Shown here piece by piece: positions 50,501-58,062 of a stretch of 64,000 bases of DNA. Under the pieces are notes generated by a model. The model saw nothing but the letters and a program-made list of their open reading frames with translations. It made no database searches and was not told the origin of the DNA. The stretch spans positions 3,003,112 through 3,067,111 of the forward strand of contig NC_134842.1 of NCBI RefSeq assembly GCF_965363235.1, in the 5' to 3' direction. The translations under genes were made by a program, and so were the position numbers. Each line of letters begins with the position of its first letter. Position 1 is the first letter of the stretch. Source of the DNA: Mytilus galloprovincialis. Taxonomy: Eukaryota; Mollusca; Bivalvia; Mytilida; Mytilidae.

Positions 50501-53500
50501 CCATGTCTGACATGTTGGGTAGGCAGGGTCACCAGCCACATTTTTTAAACTAGATACTGTAATGCTCCCTAACCTGGTAACAACACAACATAAGAACACA
50601 CAGGTTTTGATTGACAACCAAAACCCAATACTACTAGTACATGATGTACGCAGCGGTTTTCTTGGCTACTAAAATGATTCACAATATTTAAATTCGATTC
50701 CAGAAAAAGGAAACAGATCTGAATTTGACGATTACATAGAAAACTTTTTACATTAGCAGATATGATATATGCCTTCTTTTGTACAATACTGACGAATTAA
50801 TGTCGAACATGCTATTCGCAGATTTAAATGTTTGCGCTGGTTTAGTAGAAAGATGACAAAGTTTATTGACCGAAAGTTATGAAACTTCACTTTATCATGC
50901 TCCATTTTACTTTACATTGTATTATACGATTGAAAAAACAAGCAAAACGTTTTTTGAGACGACCCCCTTAACATGTGTATTGTCTCGCAACTCTCGTTTG
51001 TTGTTTGGCAACATTAATCATTTATCTTACATGTCTATTTGTTACGTACAGAGGACGTGTTTTTCAACAGACTGGAATTGGAACCAATTGTGCCCCTCCT
51101 CTCGACGACTTGTTTCTTTGTCATTATGAGGCTGACTTCATACAGGAACTTCTCAAGAAGAAAGATAAGAATTTGGCAATATTTTTTAACTCTACTTTCC
51201 GCTATATAGACAATGATAGAAGATATTCTTTCACTAAATAATTAAAAATTTGGTGACTATGTTGAACGCACCTATCCCATCGAACTAGAGATACAGCTTA
51301 TAGCAGATACAGTTAAGTCGGCCTCATATCTTGACTTACATCTAGAAACATCTAATTAGCAACATTCCTATAGCACCTGCATACGGGATATATATCTCAC
51401 AATTGATAGTATATTCCCGTGCTTGCATTTCCTGAGACGATTTTCTTGATAGAGGGTTTTTCACAAGGAAGCTATTAAACCAAGAGTTCCAGATGGTGAA
51501 GTTGAAATTATCCCTTCGTAAATTTTACGGACGCCATCACGAGTTGGTTGACCGTTATGGAATAACCGTTTCACATTTGGTATCGGATATGTTCCTTAAG
51601 TCGTAACTACAATCCCCTTCCCTTTCATGAATGTGACCTACGGAATTAGCCTATTCACCGGATTTGTCATAACATGAGCAACACGACGGGTGTCACACGT
51701 GGAGTAGGATCTGCTTACCCTTCCGGAGCCCCTGAGATCACCCTAGTTTTTTTGTGGGGTTCGTGTTGCTTATTCCTTAGTTGTCATGTGTGCCATTGTG
51801 TGTATGTTTGTCTTTTTCATTTTTAACCATGGCGTTGTCAGTTTATTGTCGATTTATGTTAAAATGTGTAATTCGCAAAAACAACATTTTACATCAAATA
51901 ATAACCGCTCGTTTGAATAATGTCACTAGCGCTTACCTGTCTCTTCGCAATTTTAAGGCGACGATTTAACAATGTCTTTGGGGACACTACTGTGTCACTT
52001 TGTCACGTCTATAACGTAAAGAGAGATAAATCAAACGATTTTTGTGAGATTTGTTTAATTTTTGCTGAAGTATGGTTAATTCATTCACTTGCAATCGTAT
52101 GGTTGGAGGTCGTATAGGTTGTCTGTGAATATGGACCCTTTAACACATTGAATTATCAGTCTATCTGGTGTACCATTTCTTGCAATGGCGCATACATTAT
52201 AGCGAATTAGGTTTACTGGTTTTAAATCAATGTCTGTATTTGAAACAATGGTTTTGACTTTTGGTAGTGTAATTGACGTCCAGGTTTCCATATATTCACA
52301 AAAACCACACCAAGGGTTGTTACACTTTTTATGTGTTTTAAAGTAATGCATGCAACAAAATTAGCGCTTATTAAAACTTTTATTATTTTTTTTTTATACG
52401 GATCATTATTTTCAGAAAGGGAACTTTCTGTTGTTCAGACGTTTGCAATTGCAAATCAACGTACAACATAAACCAATGACATAAAGCAATACGTTATATC
52501 AAGTTCAAACATTAAAAAGAACTGCTTGACTTGAACAACCACAACAACACCAACAACAACGACGAATTATGACAAAGAGCAACCAAAGTCTAAACCATTG
52601 TATCAATTAAATTGGTTAGTGAAAAATAATATTACATTATAAATTACCAAAGGTAATCAGAAAGACAAAAAATTGGTGTTTGCATTACAGAAAAACAACA
52701 ATTAGTTGGTATTGTATTTCCATTGGAATTCGCAATAATAATTGGAGGCGTGCTAATAATACCGTACCTGTGTTTTTTTGGAATGAAAGGTAAACACATA
52801 TACGAGATATTAGTAATTACCTTTCATAACCGTTATAATAATGAATTACAAATGAAATGATTATGAAAATGAAGAATTATACTATCCCTTTGTCGGCACA
52901 TGCTCGCCATGTATAAAAATCTTCATCAATAATGAACAGAGTCAACGGATAAGATTTGCACTCACCTCTTTAGTATTGACATATAGTTGGTCACGGTAGA
53001 TAAGCTACATAAAAGAGGGACGAAAGACACCAAAAGGACAGTCAAACTACATAAACTTCGCGACCACCGAGTTCCAAAATCCATGATTAAAGAATGTCAT
53101 ACAGAAAAAAATATACTAAATCCATAGAAAAAGGGTTGTGTACTTCAATACAACGTGTGATGACAGTTTATACACTTGTGTCGTTAAAGTTACTTTCCAG
53201 ATGGGTTTACGGCCTTGGGTGATTGATTCAATAAAAAAGCTTGTCTTTTCTTTCTTAATTGAAACAAAAAATACCAGTACCTGATTCTTTTCAGAAGTGA
53301 ATTGTGCTCTTACTAGTCACATGTTTGTTTTAAAAAGAAAGGCTATATTATCGTATTAAATTGCTTTCATACGACATGGGTTACATTATATGGCGTTCCA
53401 TTTCAACATTTGCCCGAATCAAATAAATCGTCTTTCCGCAAGAAAAATGGCTTGATCGCCTTTTGAAAACACTACAACATGTAACAAAAACCGCCAGAAG

Positions 53501-56246
53501 CTATGACAAAAGGTGGAAATCACCAAGAACGTAATAAAATAAAAATCAATTTAATATTGATCGTTTATATCTGAATTATTGGTAAATGCATTTTGACAGC
53601 ATTCTAAAATCGTCATAATCACATTTGTATATTGCTACTAAATCGTTTGACGGTAAGATATAAACATTATGTGTGTTTAATTTTAAAGCAACCACTTTAA
53701 AAGAGGGACGAAAGATACCAAAGGGACAGTCAAACTCATAAATCTAAAACAAACTGACAACGCCATGGCTAAAAATGAAAAAGACAAACAGAAAAACAAT
53801 AGTACACATGACACAACATAGAAAACTAAAGAAATAAACAACACGAACCCCACCAAAAACTAGGGGTGATCTCAGGTGCTCCGGAAGGGTAAGCAGATCC
53901 TGCTCCACATGCGGCACCCGTCGTGTTGCTTATGTGATTACAAATCCGGTAAATAGTCTAATTCGGTAGGTCAAATTAAATGAAAGGGAAGGGGATTGTA
54001 GTTACGACGTGAGGAACGGGATATATAATTTGATATATAATTTCTAAATATCGGGAATAAATTATTTTACAAAACCAAATGCAAAGAGTTGTCTACAAAC
54101 TCAATCTGAAACACTGTTCATCATTATGCTTTGCAAAAGATAACCGTAATACTTGGTTGTCTAAAACAGAAATATTTGATATACAATATAACATAAATAT
54201 CACCAAACAAGGCAGTTGTTCATGTTCATTCCAAAATGAAAATAGCTTGTAATTGATGCACCATTCTCAACTAACGTTTATTTTGTTTTCTATTTAATGT
54301 AGGTTCATTTGTATGCTTTGGAGTTGAGTGTGACGTCAGTTTGGTTAAAATTATAAATTATTGTTCAGGGGAAAGCTGAAACCCGACTATTGTAGCAGGA
54401 TTTTTTCCGCTTTATTGAAGAACCATTTGTTGCCTTGCGTTTTTAGGTTAGGTAAAACGCTATGTTTGGCCTTTATGAAGTTGGTTTAATTAAGGAATGA
54501 CTGTAATATTTTTTCTGTCTATGAAAAAATAACATAAAAAATTTGGTGCACACTGAATAACGCGCGTAGCAGTGTGCACCACAATTTGTATGTTATTTCG
54601 AATAGACAGAAAAAAATATTACAGTCATTTCTTATAATTTAATTCTAAATTCCATGTTAAACCGTAGAAAACCATGAAAAAACGTTGATGACGTCACGGT
54701 CACATGACTGAATTATGTCTATGGGCTTATAACAAAATAACGTCAGCCAATCAGGAGACATCGAAAATTAAATTATATATAAATAAATGGGGAATGTGTC
54801 AAAAGGACACAGCTGATGCCCCCGATTGCATACAAAGTTGTAAAGTGACAAACTGTAAAAGTGACGCTACCCAAATTGATTTGAGTTGTGTGGAAATAAA
54901 TAATGTGTATACGTTTTATAACAGGTAGTTGAGGTAAACTTAAGTTAGAGAAGTCAACATAAATAAAAAATGCAGCATTTTTTCCATTTATAAATGCGCC
55001 TAATTCTAAAAGTATAAATGACGCCAACAAAAATCAAACTGTATCTGTGTTTTGTGGTAATAAGCATTGTGTATAAGTTTCCATACATTAAGTTCAGTCA
55101 AACTAAAGTAAAAGAACGGAAACCAATTTTGGGACGTTCGTATAGACGGACAAGGGCAAAACGTTATGCCAAATCCGCTACGACGTCGAAAGGGCTTACA
55201 CAACTAGTATATAATCTATCTGGTTAATCATATTGATTTCTGCTTAATATAAATTCTTAATGTTCCGAATACACGTTTCATACAGCTTTCAAGAACAGAC
55301 AGAAGTTTTGCAGAAATAATGAAAGGTAAAGATTTCTTTCTCGAAATAAATTTCCACGGTCGTATTTTTTTTAAAACAGCATGATGTTATTTGGCTAATA
55401 TTATAGACAAGATTTAAAGTATTTACACACAGACAGGCATATATTACACCTTAGAAGTACCTTATGATAAAATATTTGTCTGAAATAATTGCGAATAAAT
55501 AAAAAGAATTGAAAGGTACAATACGAACTGGGCAAAAAGCTGTACCTAATTACATTTCATATTATAAAGTTGACAAAAATTGTAGTTAGTAAACCAAACT
55601 TATCAGTAAAACACTTTTATAATTAATGGTGCCAGACGGGTGTTTCTAAAAATTGGAAACTTTCTAGTGTAACAGTTAGGAAATACTGTAACTTATACTT
55701 TACGAGCATCGATAACATATCATATAACTGCATGTTATCTCTTAATGTATATTTTTAAACAGGGTACATGCAGCTCATGATGAAACATCTGTACACCCAG
55801 TTCGCGCTCATTACGATGAAATTGACAGCATGTATTATAATCCAATTAACGAAACCATACCTCCTCAGAACATCAGAAGCAACACACAACGTACACCTTC
55901 AACCGGTATTGAAAATTTTAAAAACAGTGAAACTAATAACAGATTCAGTGAAACTTTTATCGACCATCAGCTTGAATCGAGTCATGAGAATAACTCTCCA
56001 GGGTCATCATCAGACGAATCCTACCTCGTTCCTTGTACAAAGTATATTGATTTCGATCTTCAGAAGTTATCTGATAACCGGGATGTAAACATGAGTAACG
56101 ACGAACCAGAAATACCCAATGTAGAATCATCTATTTCAAGTAACAATAGCGAAACAAATACTAAAAGTATTCAGAAATACGAATCATTAAAAGCGTCTGA
56201 TATTAATGAGCATTGTTACACAAATTACAATGATATCGGAGTCTGA
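35472..56246 (+). CDS. Gene A: Ig5-FN3 transmembrane receptor with two alternative TM/tail cassettes
   Basis: Shared exons: 35472-35517, 38041-38343, 39592-39867, 41333-41584, 42448-42741, 43319-43645, 45316-45588. Cassette A: 47196-47294, 48716-48767, 49629-50118. Cassette B: 52691-52789, 55286-55325, 55763-56246. The summed coding lengths are 2412 nt (803 aa plus stop) with A and 2394 nt (797 aa plus stop) with B, both in frame throughout. The ectodomain is five Ig-type domains and one FN3, built like adhesion and recognition receptors of the nephrin/NCAM style; no specific orthologue is claimed. The tails are rich in tyrosine motifs for SH2-domain binding, so a signalling role is likely. 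All ectodomain introns are phase 1, so exons could be skipped without a frameshift. Confidence 0.82.
35650..35925 (-). repeat. R2 repeat, inverted partial unit
   Basis: Reverse complement of the unit: 'cttcggtgttgacatcaat', 'ctaaggattttcgtatccca', 'ggcatagattaccttaacc' and 'ggcgcgcgtctggcatat'. It lies in gene A intron 1, facing the array at 33915-35105. Confidence 0.8.
36015..37640 (+). repeat. R4 and R1 repeat cluster in gene A intron 1
   Basis: R4 copies at 36015-36390 and 36960-37640 both contain 'gtcctaagtcagg' or 'gacccaagtcaag', 'gctgac' plus 'gcggta', and end near 'gagttgtctcattggc'. An R1 fragment lies between them at 36430-36705, and a reversed R3 end ('gacacattcctcacttccatt') at 36870-36910. 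Open frames here are repeat-derived. Confidence 0.65.
38041..38343 (+). CDS. Gene A exon 2: Ig domain 1
   Basis: A 303 bp exon, phase 1 to 1, between acceptor TATTTTACAG/AT and donor ATTAAAA/GTAAAT. It encodes residues 16-116. Core features: Cys38 in VTLSCSL, Trp45-Trp46 in VWWGP, then LQIQDFSKEDEGLYRCSY with Cys98, the D-x-G-x-Y-x-C signature of V- or I-set domains. Cys20 near the start is extra. Sequons at N50-L-T, N75-Q-T and N79-T-S. It is the membrane-distal domain and so the likeliest ligand-contacting module. Confidence 0.85.
38344..39591. other. Gene A intron 2
   Basis: No other exon or repeat family was recognised. Confidence 0.45.
39592..39867 (+). CDS. Gene A exon 3: Ig domain 2
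   Basis: A 276 bp exon, phase 1 to 1, between acceptor TTTGCTTTGCAG/GA and donor TTGTATT/GTAAGT. It encodes residues 117-208. Cys144-Cys145 lie in VNLTCCVESGIP, Trp158 in TIIWIGNE, and Cys190 in LLNFSCIV. This is a C2/I-set pattern lacking the usual D-x-G-x-Y before the second Cys (HLLNFSC instead). Sequons at N121-I-T, N129-T-L (not a sequon), N141-L-T, N153-E-T and N187-F-S. The paired CC is unusual. Confidence 0.8.
39868..41332. other. Gene A intron 3
   Basis: Holds a decayed R1 fragment near 40300-40620 ('aataaaggccacagtcgtat', 'ttcaggaatatggcagttgt'). No exon is supported. Confidence 0.45.
41333..41584 (+). CDS. Gene A exon 4: Ig domain 3
   Basis: An 84-codon exon, phase 1 to 1, between acceptor TTTTTTTTCTAG/TC and donor GTGT/GTAAGT. 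It encodes residues 209-292. It begins with PPSIHIS, the linker typical of I-set modules, then VLEGTTLDLKCEY (Cys233), ILWQHD (Trp246) and YNGTYFCSVVNQA (Cys274), a complete I-set signature of small size. It ends in EVVC, a further Cys at the domain border. Confidence 0.85.
41585..42447. other. Gene A intron 4
   Basis: An R1 end near 42090-42165 ('gaacagcaatatactactgt', 'tgcctttatt') is the only recognised feature. Confidence 0.4.
42448..42741 (+). CDS. Gene A exon 5: Ig domain 4
   Basis: A 294 bp exon, phase 1 to 1, between acceptor TTAATTGCAG/AC and donor TTCTG/GTAAGT. It encodes residues 293-390. QPDVTISFSN leads to Cys312 in QLMCIPNGFP, Trp326 in FSNWEHIS, and Cys367 in DTGVYICSVSNN. The CIPNGFPDQYEFSNWEH stretch is a form I associate with an expanded family of molluscan Ig/FN3 receptors; this is recollection and was not checked by search. 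Confidence 0.83.
43319..43645 (+). CDS. Gene A exon 6: cysteine-free Ig-like domain 5
   Basis: A 327 bp exon, phase 1 to 1, between acceptor ATTTTTAG/GT and donor CTGCAA/GTAAGT. It encodes residues 391-499. No cysteine occurs in the whole exon. It still reads as an Ig module: ILGQKSVLTADVRNF stands where a B strand with Cys is expected, and FRQFIVVVNNTIGSSSYVIS mirrors the F-G strands with Val in place of the second Cys. This is inference from spacing and position. The open frame continues before the acceptor, but only the part from 43319 is phase-consistent. Confidence 0.75.
43790..44905 (-). repeat. Three tandem copies of a retroelement 3' tail, 363-364 bp unit
   Basis: Units begin at 43823, 44186 and 44550 with atgaattgaggat. 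They are nearly identical, and each ends 'gacacccgtcgtgttgctca', the reverse complement of the tail at 51680. Long minus-strand frames in each unit differ only at scattered sites because the DNA itself is repeated; they are not genes. The units are joined by AAT/ATT microsatellite. The array lies in gene A intron 6, opposite to the gene. Confidence 0.9.
45316..45588 (+). CDS. Gene A exon 7: fibronectin type III domain
   Basis: A 273 bp exon, phase 1 to 1, between acceptor TTGTTAG/GA and donor AAGACAG/GTATAC. It encodes residues 500-590. FN3 hallmarks in order: PPRTPQHVRAV, the B-strand Trp in IIVRWIAD, FIVKYRKHF, then ISGLEPDTVYLVRVYSKTGA with the conserved L-x-P-x-T-x-Y. It is the membrane-proximal domain. 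Its phase 1 donor fits both downstream transmembrane exons, making it the branch point for the two cassettes. Confidence 0.9.
45634..45794. mobile_element. Short MITE with cagtggcggatccag termini
   Basis: The left end is cagtggcggatccag; the right end (ctaaatccgcctctg) is its inverted copy with three mismatches. The interior is rich in g and c runs (gggggcccgggccccctggg). No clear target-site duplication was seen. It lies 46 bp after the FN3 exon donor in gene A. Confidence 0.7.
46975..47100. repeat. Decayed copy of the palindrome-rich element
   Basis: Alternating catatggtcggatcatatgg, acgcgtatggttcaaatac and acatacggtccggg resemble the termini of the element at 18549-19235. It ends about 95 bp before the cassette A transmembrane exon. 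Confidence 0.5.
47196..47294 (+). CDS. Gene A exon 8A: transmembrane exon, cassette A
   Basis: A 99 bp exon, phase 1 to 1, between acceptor TTTATTTATAG/AG and donor TCTAGAG/GTACAA. It encodes residues 591-623: EKHHYKVQVLSAD, then FAVIIGTIILFMFLCCC as membrane helix, then GSR. The CCC at the inner face is a possible palmitoylation site. It has the same length, phases and EK...FA-II-G skeleton as exon 8B at 52691. Confidence 0.83.
47565..48070 (-). repeat. R1 repeat, long copy
   Basis: Starts 'aaaatcacaaaaatactgca', passes 'ttcctgacttggtacaggca', 'ggattgaacctggttttata' and 'gctagctaaacctctcactt', and ends 'aagaccatagtgttttattt'. Better preserved than the copy at 165-870. In gene A intron 8A. 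Confidence 0.7.
48716..48767 (+). CDS. Gene A exon 9A: juxtamembrane cytoplasmic exon, cassette A
   Basis: A 52 bp exon, phase 1 to 2, between acceptor CACTATTTTCAG/CT and donor ACTAA/GTAAGT. It encodes ALKNRQSISRKKESNST, a basic stop-transfer and serine-rich stretch directly inside the membrane. It is homologous to exon 9B (AFKNRQ...), with the same entry and exit phases. It is too short to recognise without the cassette comparison. Confidence 0.72.
49629..50118 (+). CDS. Gene A exon 10A: terminal tail exon, cassette A
   Basis: The acceptor is TTTGGCAG/GAGAAA, entered in phase 2; the exon runs to TAG at 50116-50118. It encodes residues 641-803, hydrophilic and rich in Ser, Asn and Tyr. Tyrosine motifs in order: HYDEI (Src-type SH2 site), SYYNP (YxN and YxxP), SSEESYLAPC (YxxP), RSYVNT (YxN), ILKYESL (fits the ITIM rule, L at -2 and L at +3) and NEHAYNKYND. 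The SH2 readings are consensus-based predictions. An ATTAAA at 50298 could serve as its poly(A) signal. Confidence 0.82.
50119..50990. other. 3' flank of cassette A and start of the inter-cassette region
   Basis: After the presumed poly(A) site, a dispersed block at 50365-50510 ('gaggctccaaggagtctgtg', 'tcgctcatctgatattg') is probably a repeat. No exon was recognised. Confidence 0.4.
50298..50303 (+). terminator. Candidate poly(A) signal for cassette A
   Basis: ATTAAA, the commonest variant hexamer, lies 180 bp after the cassette A stop codon, with T-rich sequence following. Use of this site would remove cassette B from the transcript. Confidence 0.35.
50991..51870 (+). pseudogene. Retroelement reverse-transcriptase relic with 3' tail
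   Basis: Frames read in order: GIGTNCAPPLDDLFL, then FNSTFRYIDN (the catalytic Y-x-D-D box, here degraded to YIDN), a shift to ELEIQLIADTVKSASYLDLHL, and a shift to KLSLRKFYGRHHELVDRYGI, ending at a stop near 51606. The next ~260 bp are the tail ('atgagcaacacgacgggtgt', 'ggagcccctgagatcaccct', 'tttttaaccatggcgttgtc'). It is dead by frameshifts and by loss of an active-site Asp. The family may be Penelope-like or another non-LTR type; the class was not resolved. Confidence 0.75.
52100..52351 (-). pseudogene. Possible retroelement relic with a cysteine cluster
   Basis: A minus-strand frame reads KKCNNPWCGFCEYMETW and later DLKPVNLIRYNVCA. The C-x4-C-x2-C spacing followed by a N-L-I-Y-like strand recalls the segment before the GIY-YIG region in Penelope-type proteins. 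The resemblance is weak, and the frame ends without a recognisable nuclease core. Confidence 0.25.
52691..52789 (+). CDS. Gene A exon 8B: transmembrane exon, cassette B
   Basis: A 99 bp exon, phase 1 to 1, between acceptor TTTGCATTACAG/AA and donor ATGAAAG/GTAAAC. It encodes EKQQLVGIVFPLE, then FAIIIGGVLIIPYLCFF, then GMK. Length, phases and the E-K and F-A-x-I-I-G positions match exon 8A, so it is a duplicate. No second set of Ig or FN3 exons is seen between 50119 and 52690, so it can only be used by joining the shared FN3 exon or as part of a broken duplicate gene. Confidence 0.78.
53690..54020 (-). repeat. Retroelement 3' tail copy, inverted relative to 51680
   Basis: 'gagggacgaaagatacca', 'gggacagtcaaactcata', 'cgccatggctaaaaatga', 'aacacgaaccccaccaaaa' and 'gcacccgtcgtgttgctta', ending with 'gggaaggggattgtagttac', which is the very end of the reverse-transcriptase frame. 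A 5'-truncated insertion. A shorter tail fragment lies at 53010-53055. Confidence 0.8.
54496..54629. repeat. Hairpin MITE-like inverted repeat
   Basis: The arms start aatgactgtaatattttttc and end gaaaaaaatattacagtcatt; inner arms ggtgcacactg and cagtgtgcacc meet around gcgcg. Non-coding, in gene A intron 8B. Confidence 0.85.
55286..55325 (+). CDS. Gene A exon 9B: juxtamembrane cytoplasmic exon, cassette B
   Basis: A 40 bp exon, phase 1 to 2, between acceptor ACGTTTCATACAG/CT and donor GAAAG/GTAAAG. It encodes AFKNRQKFCRNNE, homologous to ALKNRQSISRKKE of exon 9A but four codons shorter. Phases match the flanking cassette B exons exactly. Confidence 0.7.
55763..56246 (+). CDS. Gene A exon 10B: terminal tail exon, cassette B
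   Basis: The acceptor is TTTTTAAACAG/GGTACA, entered in phase 2; the exon runs to TGA at 56244-56246. It encodes residues 637-797. Motifs shared with tail A in the same order: HYDEI, MYYNP, SSDESYLVPC, TKYID, KYESL and NEHCYTNYND. Differences: the KYESL site is preceded by Q at -2 (IQKYESL) and so does not meet the strict ITIM rule, and the YVN (Grb2-type) site is replaced by YID. A long open frame with retained motifs and flanking splice sites argues that it is functional. Confidence 0.8.
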
Positions 56247-56850
56247 CACAGTAATTTGTAAATCTGCATGAAATGATTCCATACTATAAGATGACTATAC
56301 TTCAGTTGTGAAAAAGGGATCTTCTTTTGTACAAAGATGTACATTAACCAATTTTGATTAAACTTAAATCAAAATTCGACCTTAGAAAACAATTTTAGTT
56401 ATTATACTATTCAGAAAAATTTGATCATGTTATTGTGTATGTGGAGTGGGTTTAAGAGTTTTCATCAATGTCCTCGCTTATGATTAATTCGTGTCCACAG
56501 TTATAAACGTTCATTGTATTCATACATTATTTCTACACAGAAATGGAGCATTTAAAAATTTAATACTACATTGCTTTTTAAAATCATTTAAATGTGTATT
56601 GCAATCAATTGAAAAAAATGAAAAGGGAGGGGGGAGAAATGAAATGAAATTACTCTTTACTAACAATTTTTGTTTGATTTCTTAAAATATGAAGACATCT
56701 TCAGTCATCAAACTATGTTTTATACTAAAACTACATGTAAACGTAACATCTTTTTTTAAATCTGTTTTATTTTTATATCAGACATTTTTGTTGAACCATC
56801 TTAATTGTAGACATCTAACTTTGTATTTTGTACATGTTGTTTTTTATTTA
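56247..56850. other. 3' flank of gene A
   Basis: Presumed 3' UTR and downstream flank of cassette B. AT-rich, with no further exon or third cassette recognised. Confidence 0.4.
56357..56362 (+). terminator. Candidate poly(A) signal for cassette B
   Basis: ATTAAA lies about 110 bp after the cassette B stop. Further AATAAA hexamers lie at 57334 and 57351. Which one is used cannot be told from sequence. Confidence 0.3.
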
Positions 56851-56852
56851 AG

Positions 56853-57002
56853 AATTGAATGCTTCTTTTTGTAACTTTATTGGGGTGTAAAAGCGTTGAT
56901 CGAAGTACATTTTGTATAAATCGCGGAAGCGCTTCATTCTACAAATGTACGCACGGTCAACGCTTGTACAACCCTATGAAGTTACAAAAAGAAGCATTCA
57001 AT
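56853..57002. repeat. Hairpin MITE-like inverted repeat
   Basis: The left arm attgaatgcttctttttgta and right arm tacaaaaagaagcattcaat are perfect over 20 bp; inner arms aagcgttgatcg and gtcaacgctt continue the symmetry, and a core gcggaagcgcttc is itself palindromic. Confidence 0.85.
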
Positions 57003-58062
57003 ACTTATAATTACATTTTTTCGCTATGATCATGAAAGCACGAATTTAATATTTCTTTTAATTAATTTACCTGTGCACTTTTTTGTGCAACCACGTGTTA
57101 TCATGAATGATAAATTTTATTGAGTGATGCAATTGCTTCAGGAATAACACGTGATGTGCAGTTAGCCAATCAGAATAAAGTATTATAATGAAACATACAT
57201 CCAATGTAATTATATCGATGTATTATGTTTAATGAATGAAACAAACAACCATCAACTACCATAAATGTGAATATCATTACTAATGTTAACGAAGCCGTGA
57301 TAGAGTTCCTGTATTCAATGTTGTACAGATTTTAATAAATGATATATATGAATAAAAATAAATTTGAGCGTCACGCTGAAATTTTTACTTTTGATATTCA
57401 TTGGAAAGGTTTCCGTCATTCGAATTAATTTATTTTCGCTCGTTGAACAGTTATTTTATACCGTTGTGAGTAGGGGAGACCCCACTATATATAGGTTCAT
57501 GGCTTGTCTTTATTCTTGTTATGCTTCGTCCCTACCAAGTTCATAATTTTAGTGTGACTGTAATATTTGGAACGGTAATTCCAGGGCAAACCAATTAACA
57601 TTTCGTTCAAAATATGTATGACAATCTTGTTCAGATGGCTTCGGAACATCATGACGAATAGCTTTTAACATTAGAAATGGTTAGCTACATCTACAAAAAA
57701 GCCACATGTCTGGACATTGTCCGTTAACGCCAATGACGTTTTCCCCCAATTTTTCCATTATATAGACAAATATTTTACACCGCAAAAACTGACAGCATGA
57801 GGAACCTTTAACGGCTACGTATTAAATTCAATGTGTATCATTAATATATATATGTGGGTTGAAAAAAAAATTATTTCGCTACTTTGATGAGTCATATCCA
57901 GACGAAACTCTAGCCTTGTGTACACAAGTATCAGCATCGCATCTACTTGTTCTACTTGTATGAAAAGTGCTTGCCAGAACAACAGAAAATTGAAAGTATA
58001 CATACACATTAAAAATAAAATCAGTGATAAAATAGAATTATCATACGTAAATGGATACATTT

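Noticed and set aside
50119..52690. A second receptor ectodomain ahead of cassette B
   Set aside because: No Ig or FN3 exon with phase 1 splice sites was found; the frames there belong to a retroelement relic and repeats.
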